From WQXF01 sp031552825 (lineage in GTDB: Bacteria; Bacillota; Clostridia; Christensenellales; Aristaeellaceae), in the NCBI GenBank assembly GCA_031552825.1, contig JAVBMD010000025.1, positions 1-64,000 on the forward strand: DNA of 64,000 nucleotides, read 5' to 3'. Under the pieces are notes generated by a model, which was given only the letters and a program-made list of their open reading frames with translations, was not told the DNA's origin and searched no databases. A program made the translations under genes and the position numbers. Shown one piece after another: positions 25,368-33,713 of this stretch (its first letter is position 1; each line of letters starts with the position of its first letter).

Positions 25368-25528
25368 AAGGCGTGTTTCAAAACTCCGGAAGCGCAATTT
25401 CCGGCGGCTTTTCCGCCATATCGGCGTCGTTCTCCACATGGCGTACCGCCAGTACGCCGCGTTCCGACTCTTGATCTGGCGAAAAATCCTTGGAACTTGC
25501 ACTTCCTCCCCTTTTGAAACACGCCCTA
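25366..25528. mobile_element. MITE-like element with terminal inverted repeats
   Basis: CTAAGGCGTGTTTCAAAA (25366-25383) is the inverse of TTTTGAAACACGCCCTAG (25511-25528) with one mismatch. Similarity between the ends continues inward imperfectly for about 60 bases (GGAAG-n-GCAA-n-TTCC on both sides). The outermost CTAA/CTAG could contain a TA target duplication or the YTAR-type target of IS5-family transposons; that assignment is inference. There is no transposase, so it would be non-autonomous. It lies between a promoter-like box and the TPR gene. Confidence 0.75.
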
Positions 25529-25566
25529 GTCGCATCATTTTCCAAAAGCAGAAGGGGTGAACGACG

Positions 25567-26439
25567 GTGCCCGAAGGAAGTAATTGGATCGCGGCGCTCT
25601 TGCTGATCCTGTTGGCTGCCCTGCTGGCTGTCTTGTGGCTTATAGCGTTGAAGAGGCGGCGCAAGGGGACGCAATCATTGATCGATTTGCCGGACGAGCT
25701 GCCGGATGAGCCGAAAGCCGAGCGCGAGGCGGAACGTGAAGCGCCGGTGGCGCAGGGCGAGGCCGATGCGGGCGAAGCGGACGACGCGGAAGCCGGAGAT
25801 GGCGAGGAAGCGCCGGAGGAGCTGAGCTGGGACACCGAGCGCGATGCGCAAACTTGGCGCGAACTGGGATGGAAATTGCAGGACGAGGGGCGCGAGGAGG
25901 ACGCGGTGCGCGCCTTCCGGTGTGCGCTGGATACGCTGGAGGAGGATCAGGCCGACAGCGCGTGGGAACTGCATCAGGAGATCGGCGCGCTGTACATCCA
26001 GCGGCAGCAGCTGCGCGAGGCGCAGCAGCATGCGGTGGCGGCCTGCACCTGCGCGGAGATGGCCTTCGGCAATCCCAGCCCGCAGCAGGCCGAGGCGCTG
26101 GGCGCCCTAGGCGCGCTGCTGGAGCAGATGGGCAACTGGAACCAAGCGCGCACCCAGTACCAAGCGGCTTTGGGCGTCGAGCAGGCGGTGTACGGCGAAG
26201 CCTCGAAGGAGGTTGGCAATACCTATAGCGCCATCGCGCGCATGAGCGAGCGCCTGACGGATCGCCCTGCCGCACTGAAGAATTATCTGTTGGCGTACTT
26301 TATTTTTGTCGACGCGCACGGCTACGCGTCGCCGGATACCGAGAGCGCCAAGGAAGATGCGGAGCGCGCGTACCGCGCCGAGGATCGCGATCCCGCGCTG
26401 TTTGAAGAGTGGCTGGAGGCTTGGCAGCCGGAGGAGTGA
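25567..26439 (+). CDS. Membrane-anchored TPR-repeat protein
   Basis: The 290-residue protein starts at GTG with AGGGG 8 nt upstream. One transmembrane helix (about 6-28) is followed by Lys/Arg residues, then a Glu/Ala-rich acidic linker (about 40-92) and several TPR-like helical repeats (about 93-250), judged from the regular A/L pattern and DALGxLxExxG-type units. The topology puts the TPR part in the cytoplasm. TPR domains mediate protein contacts; no enzyme activity is expected. It ends 5 nt before the aldo/keto reductase gene, so the two are co-transcribed. Its promoter region is interrupted by the MITE-like element. Confidence 0.7.
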   Translation: MPEGSNWIAALLLILLAALLAVLWLIALKRRRKGTQSLIDLPDELPDEPKAEREAEREAPVAQGEADAGEADDAEAGDGEEAPEELSWDTERDAQTWRELGWKLQDEGREEDAVRAFRCALDTLEEDQADSAWELHQEIGALYIQRQQLREAQQHAVAACTCAEMAFGNPSPQQAEALGALGALLEQMGNWNQARTQYQAALGVEQAVYGEASKEVGNTYSAIARMSERLTDRPAALKNYLLAYFIFVDAHGYASPDTESAKEDAERAYRAEDRDPALFEEWLEAWQPEE

Positions 26440-26444
26440 GCACG

Positions 26445-27455
26445 ATGGAAACAACGGTGTTGGGGCGAACTGGGCTTGTGGTGACGCGCAGCGCGTTCGG
26501 GGCGCTGCCCATTCAGCGCCTAACCAAGCCCGACGCGGCGGCCTTGCTGCGCCGCGCATACGCGTGCGGCATCAATTTCTTTGATACCGCGCGGGTGTAT
26601 AGCGATAGCGAGGAGAAGATCGCGATGGCGCTGGGCGATGTGCGCGAGCATGTCGTCATCGCCACCAAGAGCATGAGCAACACGCCCGAGGCGCTGCGGC
26701 AAGATTTGGCGGAAAGCCTCCGCCAGCTCGGGACGGATGCCGTGGATATCTATCAGTTCCACAATCCCGAGCGGGTGCCGCTGGCTGATTCGCCGATGTA
26801 CCGCGCCATGCTGGAGGCGCGTGAGCAAGGCAAGATCCGTTTTATCGGCGTCACTTGCCATCTGCTGCAAAACGCGCGCCTCGCTATGGAGAGCGGCCTG
26901 TATGATACCATTCAGTATCCGCTCAGCGCGCTTTCCGACGAAGCGGAGATCGCCTTCGCGCGCGAGTGCGGCGAGCGGAACATCGGTGTGATCGCGATGA
27001 AGGCGATGTGTGGCGGGCTGCTGACCAGCGCCGCGCCGTCGATGGCCTACCTGCGCGAGCTGAAGCATGTGGTGCCGATCTGGGGTTTTCAGCGCGATAG
27101 CGAGCTGGACGAGGTGCTGGCGCTGGAGCAAAATCCGCCGGTGCTCGACGCCGCTATGCGGGCGCGGATCGAGAAGGATCGCGCCGAGCTGGCCGGTGAT
27201 TTCTGCCGTGGCTGCGGTTACTGCATGCCTTGCAGCGCCGACATCCAGATCAATACCTGCGCGCGCATGCCGCTGCTGCTGCGCAGAGCGCGCTATCAAA
27301 GCTTCATAACCGAGGCGTGGCAACGGGAAATGGCGCGCATTGAGGATTGCACCGAATGCGGGTTGTGCCGCACGCGCTGCCCCTATTCGCTGGAGATCCC
27401 GCGCCTGCTGCGCACCGCTTGGGCGGATTATCAACAATTTGTCCGCGAGTGCTGA
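26445..27455 (+). CDS. Aldo/keto reductase with C-terminal 4Fe-4S ferredoxin-like domain
   Basis: The 336-residue protein has an AKR barrel (about 1-255). It opens LGRTGLVVTR, and FFDTARVYSDSEEK supplies the catalytic Asp and Tyr; the catalytic His position is less clear. A ferredoxin-like tail follows, with CRGCGYCMPC and CTECGLCRTRCPY clusters. This is the COG1453 layout of iron-sulfur AKR proteins in anaerobes, with unknown substrates. ATG 26445 is chosen because GGAGGAG lies just upstream and the usual METxxLGRTG start follows. It is the second gene of the TPR operon. Confidence 0.88.
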   Translation: METTVLGRTGLVVTRSAFGALPIQRLTKPDAAALLRRAYACGINFFDTARVYSDSEEKIAMALGDVREHVVIATKSMSNTPEALRQDLAESLRQLGTDAVDIYQFHNPERVPLADSPMYRAMLEAREQGKIRFIGVTCHLLQNARLAMESGLYDTIQYPLSALSDEAEIAFARECGERNIGVIAMKAMCGGLLTSAAPSMAYLRELKHVVPIWGFQRDSELDEVLALEQNPPVLDAAMRARIEKDRAELAGDFCRGCGYCMPCSADIQINTCARMPLLLRRARYQSFITEAWQREMARIEDCTECGLCRTRCPYSLEIPRLLRTAWADYQQFVREC

Positions 27456-27470
27456 GGACGCATTGCGCAA

Positions 27471-27504
27471 AAAAGCCGCGGCGAGCGTGCTCGTTGCGGC
27501 TTTT
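27471..27504. terminator. Bidirectional terminator between convergent AKR and LRR genes
   Basis: A 15-bp stem with two G-T pairs (27471-27485 with 27490-27504) carries A and T runs on its sides. Confidence 0.85.
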
Positions 27505-27526
27505 GCAATGTGAGGGGTGGGGGAGA

Positions 27527-28333
27527 TTAGCGGACAATCTCGCAACCCAGCAATGCGGTTTGCAGCGCGTCCAGCGCGCCGACGGGCAGTCCCTCATTGT
27601 CCCAGATTACCAGCAGCGAAAGCTTCGACAGGGAGCCTAGCGGGGTTACGTCGGTGAGCTGGTTGCCGTTTAGGTGCAGGATGCCCAGCGCGGGGAGGCT
27701 GGCCAGCGGGGATATATCGGTGATTTGGTTGTTGCAGAGGAAGAGTGTATCCAGCGCCTGCAAGCGCTTGAGCGGCGCAAGCTCCGCGATCTGGTTTCCA
27801 TCGAGATTTAAGGTGCGCAGTTTGGTCATGCCCGCGATCGGCGACAGATCGGCGATCTGGTTGTTCTGCGCGATGAGGGAGAACAGGTTTTCCAGCCCGG
27901 ACAGCGAGGAAAGATCGGCTACCAAGTTCTCGCTCAGGTCCAGCCCAGCCAGCTGCGTGAGCTTGCCCAGCGGGGCGGGATCGACGATGCGGTTGCCCTG
28001 CGCGGTAAGCATGACCAACTGGGACAGCCCGGCCAGCGGGGTTAAGTCGGAAACTTGGTTGTTGCTCAGATCCAGCAGCGTGAGCTTGGTTAAGCCGGAC
28101 AGGGGGGACAAATCGCTGACGGCGTTCTCGGCCAGCATCAGCGACTCCAGCTCAGTCAGTTCCGCCAGCGGGGAGATGTCGGTAAGGCCCAGGCCGGTTA
28201 AGTCTAGCTCCGTTGCGCTCTTGGGCACCGCTTGCCCGCCGATAGAAACCGTTTGCGTATCGGCGGCCAGCGCGGTGCAAGCGCCGGACAGCAACGCGCA
28301 GGTCACTAAGATTGCAAGTATTTTGCGCGACAT
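27527..28333 (-). CDS. Secreted leucine-rich repeat (internalin-like) protein
   Basis: The 268-residue protein has a signal peptide (1-23) and then about nine 22-residue LRR units with the pattern LxxLxLxxNxIxDLSPLxxLxx, ending in a short cap. This is the internalin A-type repeat. No anchor, transmembrane helix or wall-binding domain is visible, so it is probably released or bound through partners. GGAG lies before the ATG, and a strong promoter with a palindromic spacer drives it alone. Confidence 0.85.
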   Translation of the reverse strand: MSRKILAILVTCALLSGACTALAADTQTVSIGGQAVPKSATELDLTGLGLTDISPLAELTELESLMLAENAVSDLSPLSGLTKLTLLDLSNNQVSDLTPLAGLSQLVMLTAQGNRIVDPAPLGKLTQLAGLDLSENLVADLSSLSGLENLFSLIAQNNQIADLSPIAGMTKLRTLNLDGNQIAELAPLKRLQALDTLFLCNNQITDISPLASLPALGILHLNGNQLTDVTPLGSLSKLSLLVIWDNEGLPVGALDALQTALLGCEIVR

Positions 28334-28375
28334 GGCACACGCTCCTTTGCAGTCGGCATTTGTACGATTGTTTTT

Positions 28376-28404
28376 AGTATACCTTCATTGACCGGTCAAG
28401 TCAA
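28376..28404 (-). promoter_or_regulatory. Promoter of the LRR gene with a 12-bp palindrome in the spacer
   Basis: On the minus strand TTGACT (28404-28399) and TATACT (28381-28376) are 17 bases apart. The perfect palindrome TTGACCGGTCAA spans 28388-28399, between the boxes and touching the -35, and could bind a dimeric repressor. Confidence 0.75.
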
Positions 28405-28422
28405 ATCGGGCTTCCGCGCGAG

Positions 28423-28451
28423 TTGACAGCATTCGATGCTTCGCGTACAAT
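28423..28451 (+). promoter_or_regulatory. Promoter of the rplI-dnaB(-topB) operon
   Basis: TTGACA (28423-28428) and TACAAT (28446-28451) are 17 bases apart. A 10-bp palindrome CTTGTACAAG (28454-28463) lies over the predicted start. The leader is about 147 nt. Confidence 0.8.
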
Positions 28452-28604
28452 TACTTGTACAAGCCACGGGAGAATACATGATTCTATGCGGATACGATGC
28501 GCGCTATGCCTCTCGCCGGGCGATGCGGGATGGCGCGTTGCGGGTAAACAATCTTTGCGGATTGCGCGAACCGCTCCAAAAAACCACGATGGGGAGGACC
28601 GAAG

Positions 28605-29054
28605 ATGAAAGTTATTTTATTGCAGGACATCAAGGGAACCGGGAAAAAGGATCAGATCCTAGAGGTTTCCGACGGGTTTGCGCGCAACTTCTTGTTCCCC
28701 AAGAAGCTGGCGCTGGAAGCCAACGCCGCCTCGCTCAACGCCGTGCAGAAGGCAAAATCCGCCGAGGAGCATCGCGAGCAGGTGCGCAAGCAGGAGGCCG
28801 AGGCGCTGGCGGCTAAGCTTAAGGGACAGACCATCCAGGTAACCGGCCGCGCGGGCGAGGGAGGACGGTTGTACGGCTCCATCACCGCGCAGGAGGTGAC
28901 CGACGCGCTGGCCGAGCAGCATGGCGTGAAGCTGGAGAAACGCCGCGTCGATCTGGGCGATCCGGTGCGCACCGTGGGCGACAGCGAGGTTAACGTTTGG
29001 CTGTATCCCGGGGTGACGGTCAAGATGGTGCTCAAGGTCGTGGGTACGAAGTGA
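28605..29054 (+). CDS. rplI: 50S ribosomal protein L9
   Basis: The 149-residue protein is a standard L9: the N-terminal MKVILLQD...GKKDQ...V.DGFARNFL domain that binds 23S rRNA (1-50), a long charged central helix (about 50-78) and the C-terminal domain with GRLYGSIT. GGGGAGG precedes the ATG. The next gene, dnaB, starts 31 nt downstream; rplI-dnaB adjacency is common in Firmicutes. Confidence 0.97.
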   Translation: MKVILLQDIKGTGKKDQILEVSDGFARNFLFPKKLALEANAASLNAVQKAKSAEEHREQVRKQEAEALAAKLKGQTIQVTGRAGEGGRLYGSITAQEVTDALAEQHGVKLEKRRVDLGDPVRTVGDSEVNVWLYPGVTVKMVLKVVGTK

Positions 29055-29085
29055 GCCACGGCTTGCGGCAAAGAGGGGTGGAGCG

Positions 29086-30435
29086 ATGGAGACCGGCGTA
29101 GCGGGCGCGCAGCGCGTACCGCCCAATAGCCTTGAGGCCGAGCGGTCGGTGCTGGGCGCTATGATGCAGGATGCCGAGGCGGCGCGAAAGGCTGTTGAGT
29201 TTTTGCGCGCCGAGGATTTCTACCATCCCGCGCACAAGGAAATATACGACGCGATGATCGCGCTGCAAAACCTGCATCAGCCCATCGATCTGGTGACGGT
29301 GGATACCGAGCTGGCGCGCCGGGGCACGCTGGACGGCATCGGCGGCGTCAGCTACCTGATCGAGATTTCGCAGTACGTGCCCACCACCGCCAATGTGCGC
29401 GCGTACATCGATATCGTGGAGGAGAAGGCTACGCTGCGCAGGCTGTTGGCCGCCTCCGGCGAGATCACGCAGGATTGCTTCACCCAGAGCAAGGAATTGC
29501 CGCACATCCTCAACGACGCGGAGAAGGCGATCTTCGACATCACCATGCGCCGGGGCGACGGCAATTCGCTGATTCACGTCGGCGAGCTGGTGGGCGACGC
29601 CTTCGAACGCATGCTCACGCTGACCAAGCTCAAGGGCGCCATCGACGGCGTTCCCTGCGGCTTTCATGATCTGGACGATCTGCTCACCGGCCTGCACCCC
29701 GGCGAGCTTGTGCTGGTCGGCGCACGCCCCTCTATGGGCAAGACCAGCTTTGCTATGAACTTGGTGCAAAACGCGGGCATCCGCTCGGGCAAGACGGTGG
29801 CGGTGTTCTCGCTGGAAATGCCGCGCGAGCAGCTGATGATGCGCATGCTCTGCTCCGAGGCGCGAGTCAACATGCAATCGGTGCGCCACGGCACGCTGCA
29901 CGCCGATGAGTGGGATCGGCTGGCCAAAGCGATGTCGCCAGTGGCGGCGGCGCCGATCTATCTGGACGATACCAGCGGCATTACGCCCACGCAGCTGCGC
30001 TCGCGCTGCCGTCGGCTCATGATGGAAAAGGGTCTGGATCTAATCATGATCGACTATCTGCAGCTGATGAGCTCCGACGGCCGCAACGAGAATCGCCAGA
30101 ACGAGGTCAGCGAAATTTCTCGCCAGCTCAAGGGCATCGCGCAGGAGCTGCGCGTGCCGCTGGTGGCCTGCGCGCAGCTTTCGCGCGCCGCCACGCAGCG
30201 CGGCGATAAGCGGCCGATGCTCTCCGACCTGCGCGATTCCGGCTCCATCGAGCAGGATGCCGATGTGGCGATGTTCCTGCACCGCGAGGAGTATTACGAC
30301 CCCACCACCGAGGACAAGAACATCGCCGAGGTTATCGTCGCCAAGCAGCGCAACGGCCCGCTTGGCACCGTCAAGCTGGCTTGGCTGGGCGAGTATACCA
30401 GCTTTGCATCGCTGGCGCAGCAGCCGGGGGCGTAA
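29086..30435 (+). CDS. dnaB: Replicative DNA helicase DnaB
   Basis: The 449-residue helicase unwinds DNA at the replication fork as a hexamer. The N-terminal helical domain begins VPPNSLEAERSVLG, a linker follows, and the RecA-like motor carries the Walker A GARPSMGKT (212-220), the Walker B IMIDYLQLM and the DLRDSGSIEQDAD segment with the arginine-finger region. No intein is present. GAGGGG lies before the ATG. Its end is 71 nt before topB. Confidence 0.97.
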   Translation: METGVAGAQRVPPNSLEAERSVLGAMMQDAEAARKAVEFLRAEDFYHPAHKEIYDAMIALQNLHQPIDLVTVDTELARRGTLDGIGGVSYLIEISQYVPTTANVRAYIDIVEEKATLRRLLAASGEITQDCFTQSKELPHILNDAEKAIFDITMRRGDGNSLIHVGELVGDAFERMLTLTKLKGAIDGVPCGFHDLDDLLTGLHPGELVLVGARPSMGKTSFAMNLVQNAGIRSGKTVAVFSLEMPREQLMMRMLCSEARVNMQSVRHGTLHADEWDRLAKAMSPVAAAPIYLDDTSGITPTQLRSRCRRLMMEKGLDLIMIDYLQLMSSDGRNENRQNEVSEISRQLKGIAQELRVPLVACAQLSRAATQRGDKRPMLSDLRDSGSIEQDADVAMFLHREEYYDPTTEDKNIAEVIVAKQRNGPLGTVKLAWLGEYTSFASLAQQPGA

Positions 30436-30506
30436 CGGGGAAAACCTTTCGCGGGCACACGGCTGTGTGGCCGCGTCTTTATGTGAGCACAGAGGAGGTG
30501 GAGCCC

Positions 30507-32699
30507 ATGCCGCGCACGCTGATCGTTGCGGAAAAACCATCGGTCGGGCGCGATATCGCGCGCGTGCTGGGCTGCAAGCAGCGCATGGAAGGCGCGCTGG
30601 GCGGCGGCAAGCTGCCCAGCGGCGAAGAATGCGCCGTCACTTGGGCAGTGGGGCATCTGGTGACGCTGATGGAGCCGGAGGAGCTGGACGAGCGCTACAA
30701 AAAATGGCGCGCGGAAGATTTGCCCATCCTTCCCACGGACATGAAGCTCAAGGTGATCCCCAAGACCAAGGCGCAGTTTTCCATCATTCGCGCGCTGATG
30801 CGCGACGCCGAGACCAAGGACATTATCTGCGCTACCGACGCCGGGCGTGAAGGCGAGCTGATCTTTGGCTATATCTACGAGATGGTGGGCTGCAAAAAGC
30901 CGGTGCGCCGCCTGTGGATTTCCAGCATGACCGACGAAGCCATTCGCGAGGGCTTTGCGCAGCTGAAGCCCGCCGAGGCTTACGCGCCGCTGCATGCCAG
31001 CGCGCGCTGCCGCGCCCAAGCCGATTGGCTGGTGGGCATGAACGCCAGCCGGGCCTTCACGCTGCGCTACAACGCGCTGCTGTCGGTGGGGCGCGTGCAG
31101 ACGCCGACGCTGCAAATGCTGGTGCGCCGCCGCGCTGAAATCGAGGCCTTCACCGCGCAGCCGTTCTGGCTGGTGCAGGCCAATTTTGACGACTATACCG
31201 GGTTGTGGTTCGATCCGGAGAGGGCGGAGAACCCTAAGCGCATCGATGCAGAGGAAGCGGCGCAAGCCATCGTGCGGCGCGTCAAGGGTCGCCCGGCGCG
31301 GGTGGAAAGCGCCGCGCGCGAGGAAAAGCGGGATTTGCCGCCGCAGCTTTTCGACCTGACTACCCTACAGCGCGAAGCCAACCGCCTGCTCTCCTTCACA
31401 GCGCAGCGCACGCTGACTACGGCGCAGAGCCTGTATGAGAAGCATAAGCTGATTACCTATCCGCGAACCGATAGTCGCTACCTGCCCAAGGATATGCTGG
31501 GCAAACTGCGGCAGGCGCTGGCGGCGGTGGGGGAGCCTTATGCGCGCTGGACAAAGCCGCTGCTGGAGGGCAAGCTGCCGATGAGCCGAAGGGTTTTCGA
31601 CGACGCCAAGGTCAGCGATCACCACGCCATCCTGCCTACGCCCAAGCGCGCCGAGCTGGACAAGCTGCCGCCCGACGAGCGCAAGCTGTACGCGCTGATC
31701 GCGCAGCGCACGGTGGAAGCCTTTCTGCAGCCCTATGCCTACGACACGGTGCGGGTGGTGACGGCGGTATCCGGCGGGGCCGGGGAGACCGACCGCTTCG
31801 TGAGCACCGGACGCGTGGAGCGCGAGGCGGGCTGGAAGGAAGTGGCGCGCGCGCTGGGCGAGGAAAAATCCGGCAAGCGCGGCGCCGAGGACGAGGAGCA
31901 ATCGCTGCCCGCGTTGGCCGAGGGGGACGCGCGGCAGGTGCAGTCCGCGCGCGTGAAGCAGGAGACCACCAAGCCGCCCACGCCGCACACCGACGCTTCG
32001 CTGCTCTACGCAATGGAGCACGCTGGGCGCGAGGTGGAGGATGCCGAGTTGCGCGAGCGCCTGCGCGCGCATGGGTTGGGCACGCCCGCGACCCGCGCCG
32101 CCATTCTGGAGCGGCTGATCCACGTGGGCTATGCGCAGCGGCGCGGCAAGCAGCTTTGGGCGACCGACAAGGGTGTGTCGCTGATCGCCGTCGCGCCCGC
32201 CGACATCGCCTCGCCGGAGACCACCGGGCGATGGGAAAAGGGCTTGACCGATATCGCGCAGGGCGCCGCCGATTCGGAGCGCTTCTTGCAGGGCATCCGC
32301 CGCCTGTGCGAGCGTCTGGTGCGGTATGCCGCCGCCGAAGCGCCGCCGGTGGCCTTCGCGCAGGAGGAGCGGCGCGGCGGCAAGCCTAGCGGACGCAAGG
32401 GCGCGGCGCGCGCCGCCGACAAACCCGCCGCCCAGTCGCTGGATATCCCTTGCCCGCTGTGCGGCGAAGGGCGCGTCACCGAGAACAGCAAGGCCTTCGG
32501 TTGCTCGCGCTGGAAGCAGGGATGCAAGTTTACGCTGTGGAAAAACGCCGTGCAGCGCGAGGGCGGCCCGGCGCTTACCGAGCCCATCGTGCGGGCGCTG
32601 CTGCGCGAGGGCGCTGTGCGGGGCAGCACCGGCACGCTTCGGTTGGAGAACGGCCAGCCGCGCTTCGCGCCCTCGGCGGTGCTTGCGAACAAATCGTGA
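30507..32699 (+). CDS. topB: DNA topoisomerase III
   Basis: The 730-residue type IA topoisomerase relaxes and decatenates DNA. It has an N-terminal TOPRIM domain with VAEKPSVG and DAGREGE (111-117), the catalytic Tyr318 in ITYPRTDS, and a C-terminal zinc-finger-like module (CPLCGEGRV...C...C, near 650-685). Length and motifs fit Firmicute TopB rather than TopA. The frame is open upstream inside dnaB, but ATG 30507 has GAGGAGG at the right distance. Probably co-transcribed with rplI and dnaB. Confidence 0.94.
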   Translation: MPRTLIVAEKPSVGRDIARVLGCKQRMEGALGGGKLPSGEECAVTWAVGHLVTLMEPEELDERYKKWRAEDLPILPTDMKLKVIPKTKAQFSIIRALMRDAETKDIICATDAGREGELIFGYIYEMVGCKKPVRRLWISSMTDEAIREGFAQLKPAEAYAPLHASARCRAQADWLVGMNASRAFTLRYNALLSVGRVQTPTLQMLVRRRAEIEAFTAQPFWLVQANFDDYTGLWFDPERAENPKRIDAEEAAQAIVRRVKGRPARVESAAREEKRDLPPQLFDLTTLQREANRLLSFTAQRTLTTAQSLYEKHKLITYPRTDSRYLPKDMLGKLRQALAAVGEPYARWTKPLLEGKLPMSRRVFDDAKVSDHHAILPTPKRAELDKLPPDERKLYALIAQRTVEAFLQPYAYDTVRVVTAVSGGAGETDRFVSTGRVEREAGWKEVARALGEEKSGKRGAEDEEQSLPALAEGDARQVQSARVKQETTKPPTPHTDASLLYAMEHAGREVEDAELRERLRAHGLGTPATRAAILERLIHVGYAQRRGKQLWATDKGVSLIAVAPADIASPETTGRWEKGLTDIAQGAADSERFLQGIRRLCERLVRYAAAEAPPVAFAQEERRGGKPSGRKGAARAADKPAAQSLDIPCPLCGEGRVTENSKAFGCSRWKQGCKFTLWKNAVQREGGPALTEPIVRALLREGAVRGSTGTLRLENGQPRFAPSAVLANKS

Positions 32700-32715
32700 A
32701 CTTTTTCGGTATACC

Positions 32716-32744
32716 TTTCTTAATTTCACGCTTCGGGCTATAAT
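32716..32744 (+). promoter_or_regulatory. Candidate promoter for the small membrane protein gene
   Basis: A perfect TATAAT (32739-32744) is preceded at 17 bases by a weak -35 (TTTCTT). It lies in the gap right after topB. Confidence 0.4.
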
Positions 32745-32762
32745 GGAAGGGGAGGGATGCGC

Positions 32763-33254
32763 ATGGATCTCTATTCCGAACGGGATTTGCAAAAGAATGC
32801 GGAGCAAATGCGCGGCGCGGCATGGTGGCTGGGCGTACCCTCGCTGATCCTCCTTGCGGCGTTGATTCTCTCGCTCATCGCGCGCGTACAATGGGCGACG
32901 GTGCTGATAACCGTGCTATGGGGCAGCCTGCTGATCTTCCTGTGGAGCATGAAGATATCGCCGGTGCGCGCATACCGACGGCACCTGATCGCGTTATCGC
33001 GCGGACTGACCCGCACCGCCGAGGGCGTGGTGGTCTCCTTCTCGCAGGAGGATACGTACAAGGACGGCGTATACTTTTCCGCGCTGATTCTGAACACAGA
33101 CGCCAAGATGGCGCCCGAGGGAGAGCGGTTGTTTTACGTGGATCGTTGCAAGGAAAGGCCGCCGCTGATGCCCGGAGATTTTGTGCGCGTGACCGCCAAC
33201 GGCAACTTTCTGACCGCGTGGGAAAAGCGAGCGGAAGCCGAACGGGAGCAATGA
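32763..33254 (+). CDS. Two-helix membrane protein of unknown function
   Basis: The 163-residue protein has two adjacent hydrophobic segments (about residues 21-42 and 44-64) joined by a tight turn, then a soluble C-terminal domain of about 95 residues with a beta-rich look (RTAEGVVVSF...KDGVYFSALIL, GDFVRVTANGNF). No motif is recognised. ATG 32763 is chosen over the ATG two codons earlier because GGAGG would otherwise touch the start. It is followed after 26 nt by the Usp gene, suggesting an operon. Confidence 0.65.
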   Translation: MDLYSERDLQKNAEQMRGAAWWLGVPSLILLAALILSLIARVQWATVLITVLWGSLLIFLWSMKISPVRAYRRHLIALSRGLTRTAEGVVVSFSQEDTYKDGVYFSALILNTDAKMAPEGERLFYVDRCKERPPLMPGDFVRVTANGNFLTAWEKRAEAEREQ

Positions 33255-33280
33255 TAAAATGATCTGCTGGGGGATGCGAT

Positions 33281-33679
33281 ATGGCAGAACGCCGATTGGA
33301 TAGCCAGCTTCGGATATTGGTTTGCGTAACCGGGCAGAAAACCTGCGACCGGTTGATTCAAGAGGGCGCGCACATTGCGCGGCAGTTGGATGGCAAGGTG
33401 AGCGTGGTACACGTCGCGGGGCAGGGCAGCAACTTTATGGGCAGCCACAAGGAGGGCGAGGCGCTGGAATACCTGTTCCGCGCCGCCGACGAGGTAGGAG
33501 CCGATATGACGGTGCTGCGCGCTGAGGATGTGCTGGATACGCTGGTCGACTTTGCGCACAAGCAGCAAGCCGACTGCATCGTTGTCGGCGCGGGAGCCGG
33601 GCGCGAGGGCGGCGAGTTTGCCGAGCGCCTGCGCTTGCGCCTGCCGCAGGTTGAGGTTCGCAGCGTGTTTGCGCGCTGA
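33281..33679 (+). CDS. Universal stress protein domain, KdpD-like
   Basis: The 132-residue protein is a single Usp domain: a hydrophobic first strand ILVCVTG, a helix with RLIQEGAHIARQL, VSVVHV, and a terminal IVVGAGAGRE nucleotide-loop-like stretch. The first strand and helix resemble the Usp segment inside KdpD osmosensor kinases more than classical UspA, but no kinase or Kdp gene is nearby. It probably binds a nucleotide in the cytoplasm. It lies between the two-helix membrane protein and the dipeptidase gene with short gaps. Confidence 0.75.
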   Translation: MAERRLDSQLRILVCVTGQKTCDRLIQEGAHIARQLDGKVSVVHVAGQGSNFMGSHKEGEALEYLFRAADEVGADMTVLRAEDVLDTLVDFAHKQQADCIVVGAGAGREGGEFAERLRLRLPQVEVRSVFAR

Positions 33680-33713
33680 CTCTGTTTACGCTAAAGGATG
33701 AGGAGAAAAAAAC

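Noticed and set aside
28436..28816. Open frame running from the rplI leader into rplI
   Set aside because: Out of frame with rplI, begins before the predicted transcript start and overlaps a certain gene.
31365..32891. 508-codon minus-strand frame opposite topB
   Set aside because: Antisense to strongly conserved topB; low-complexity Arg/Ala/Leu composition.
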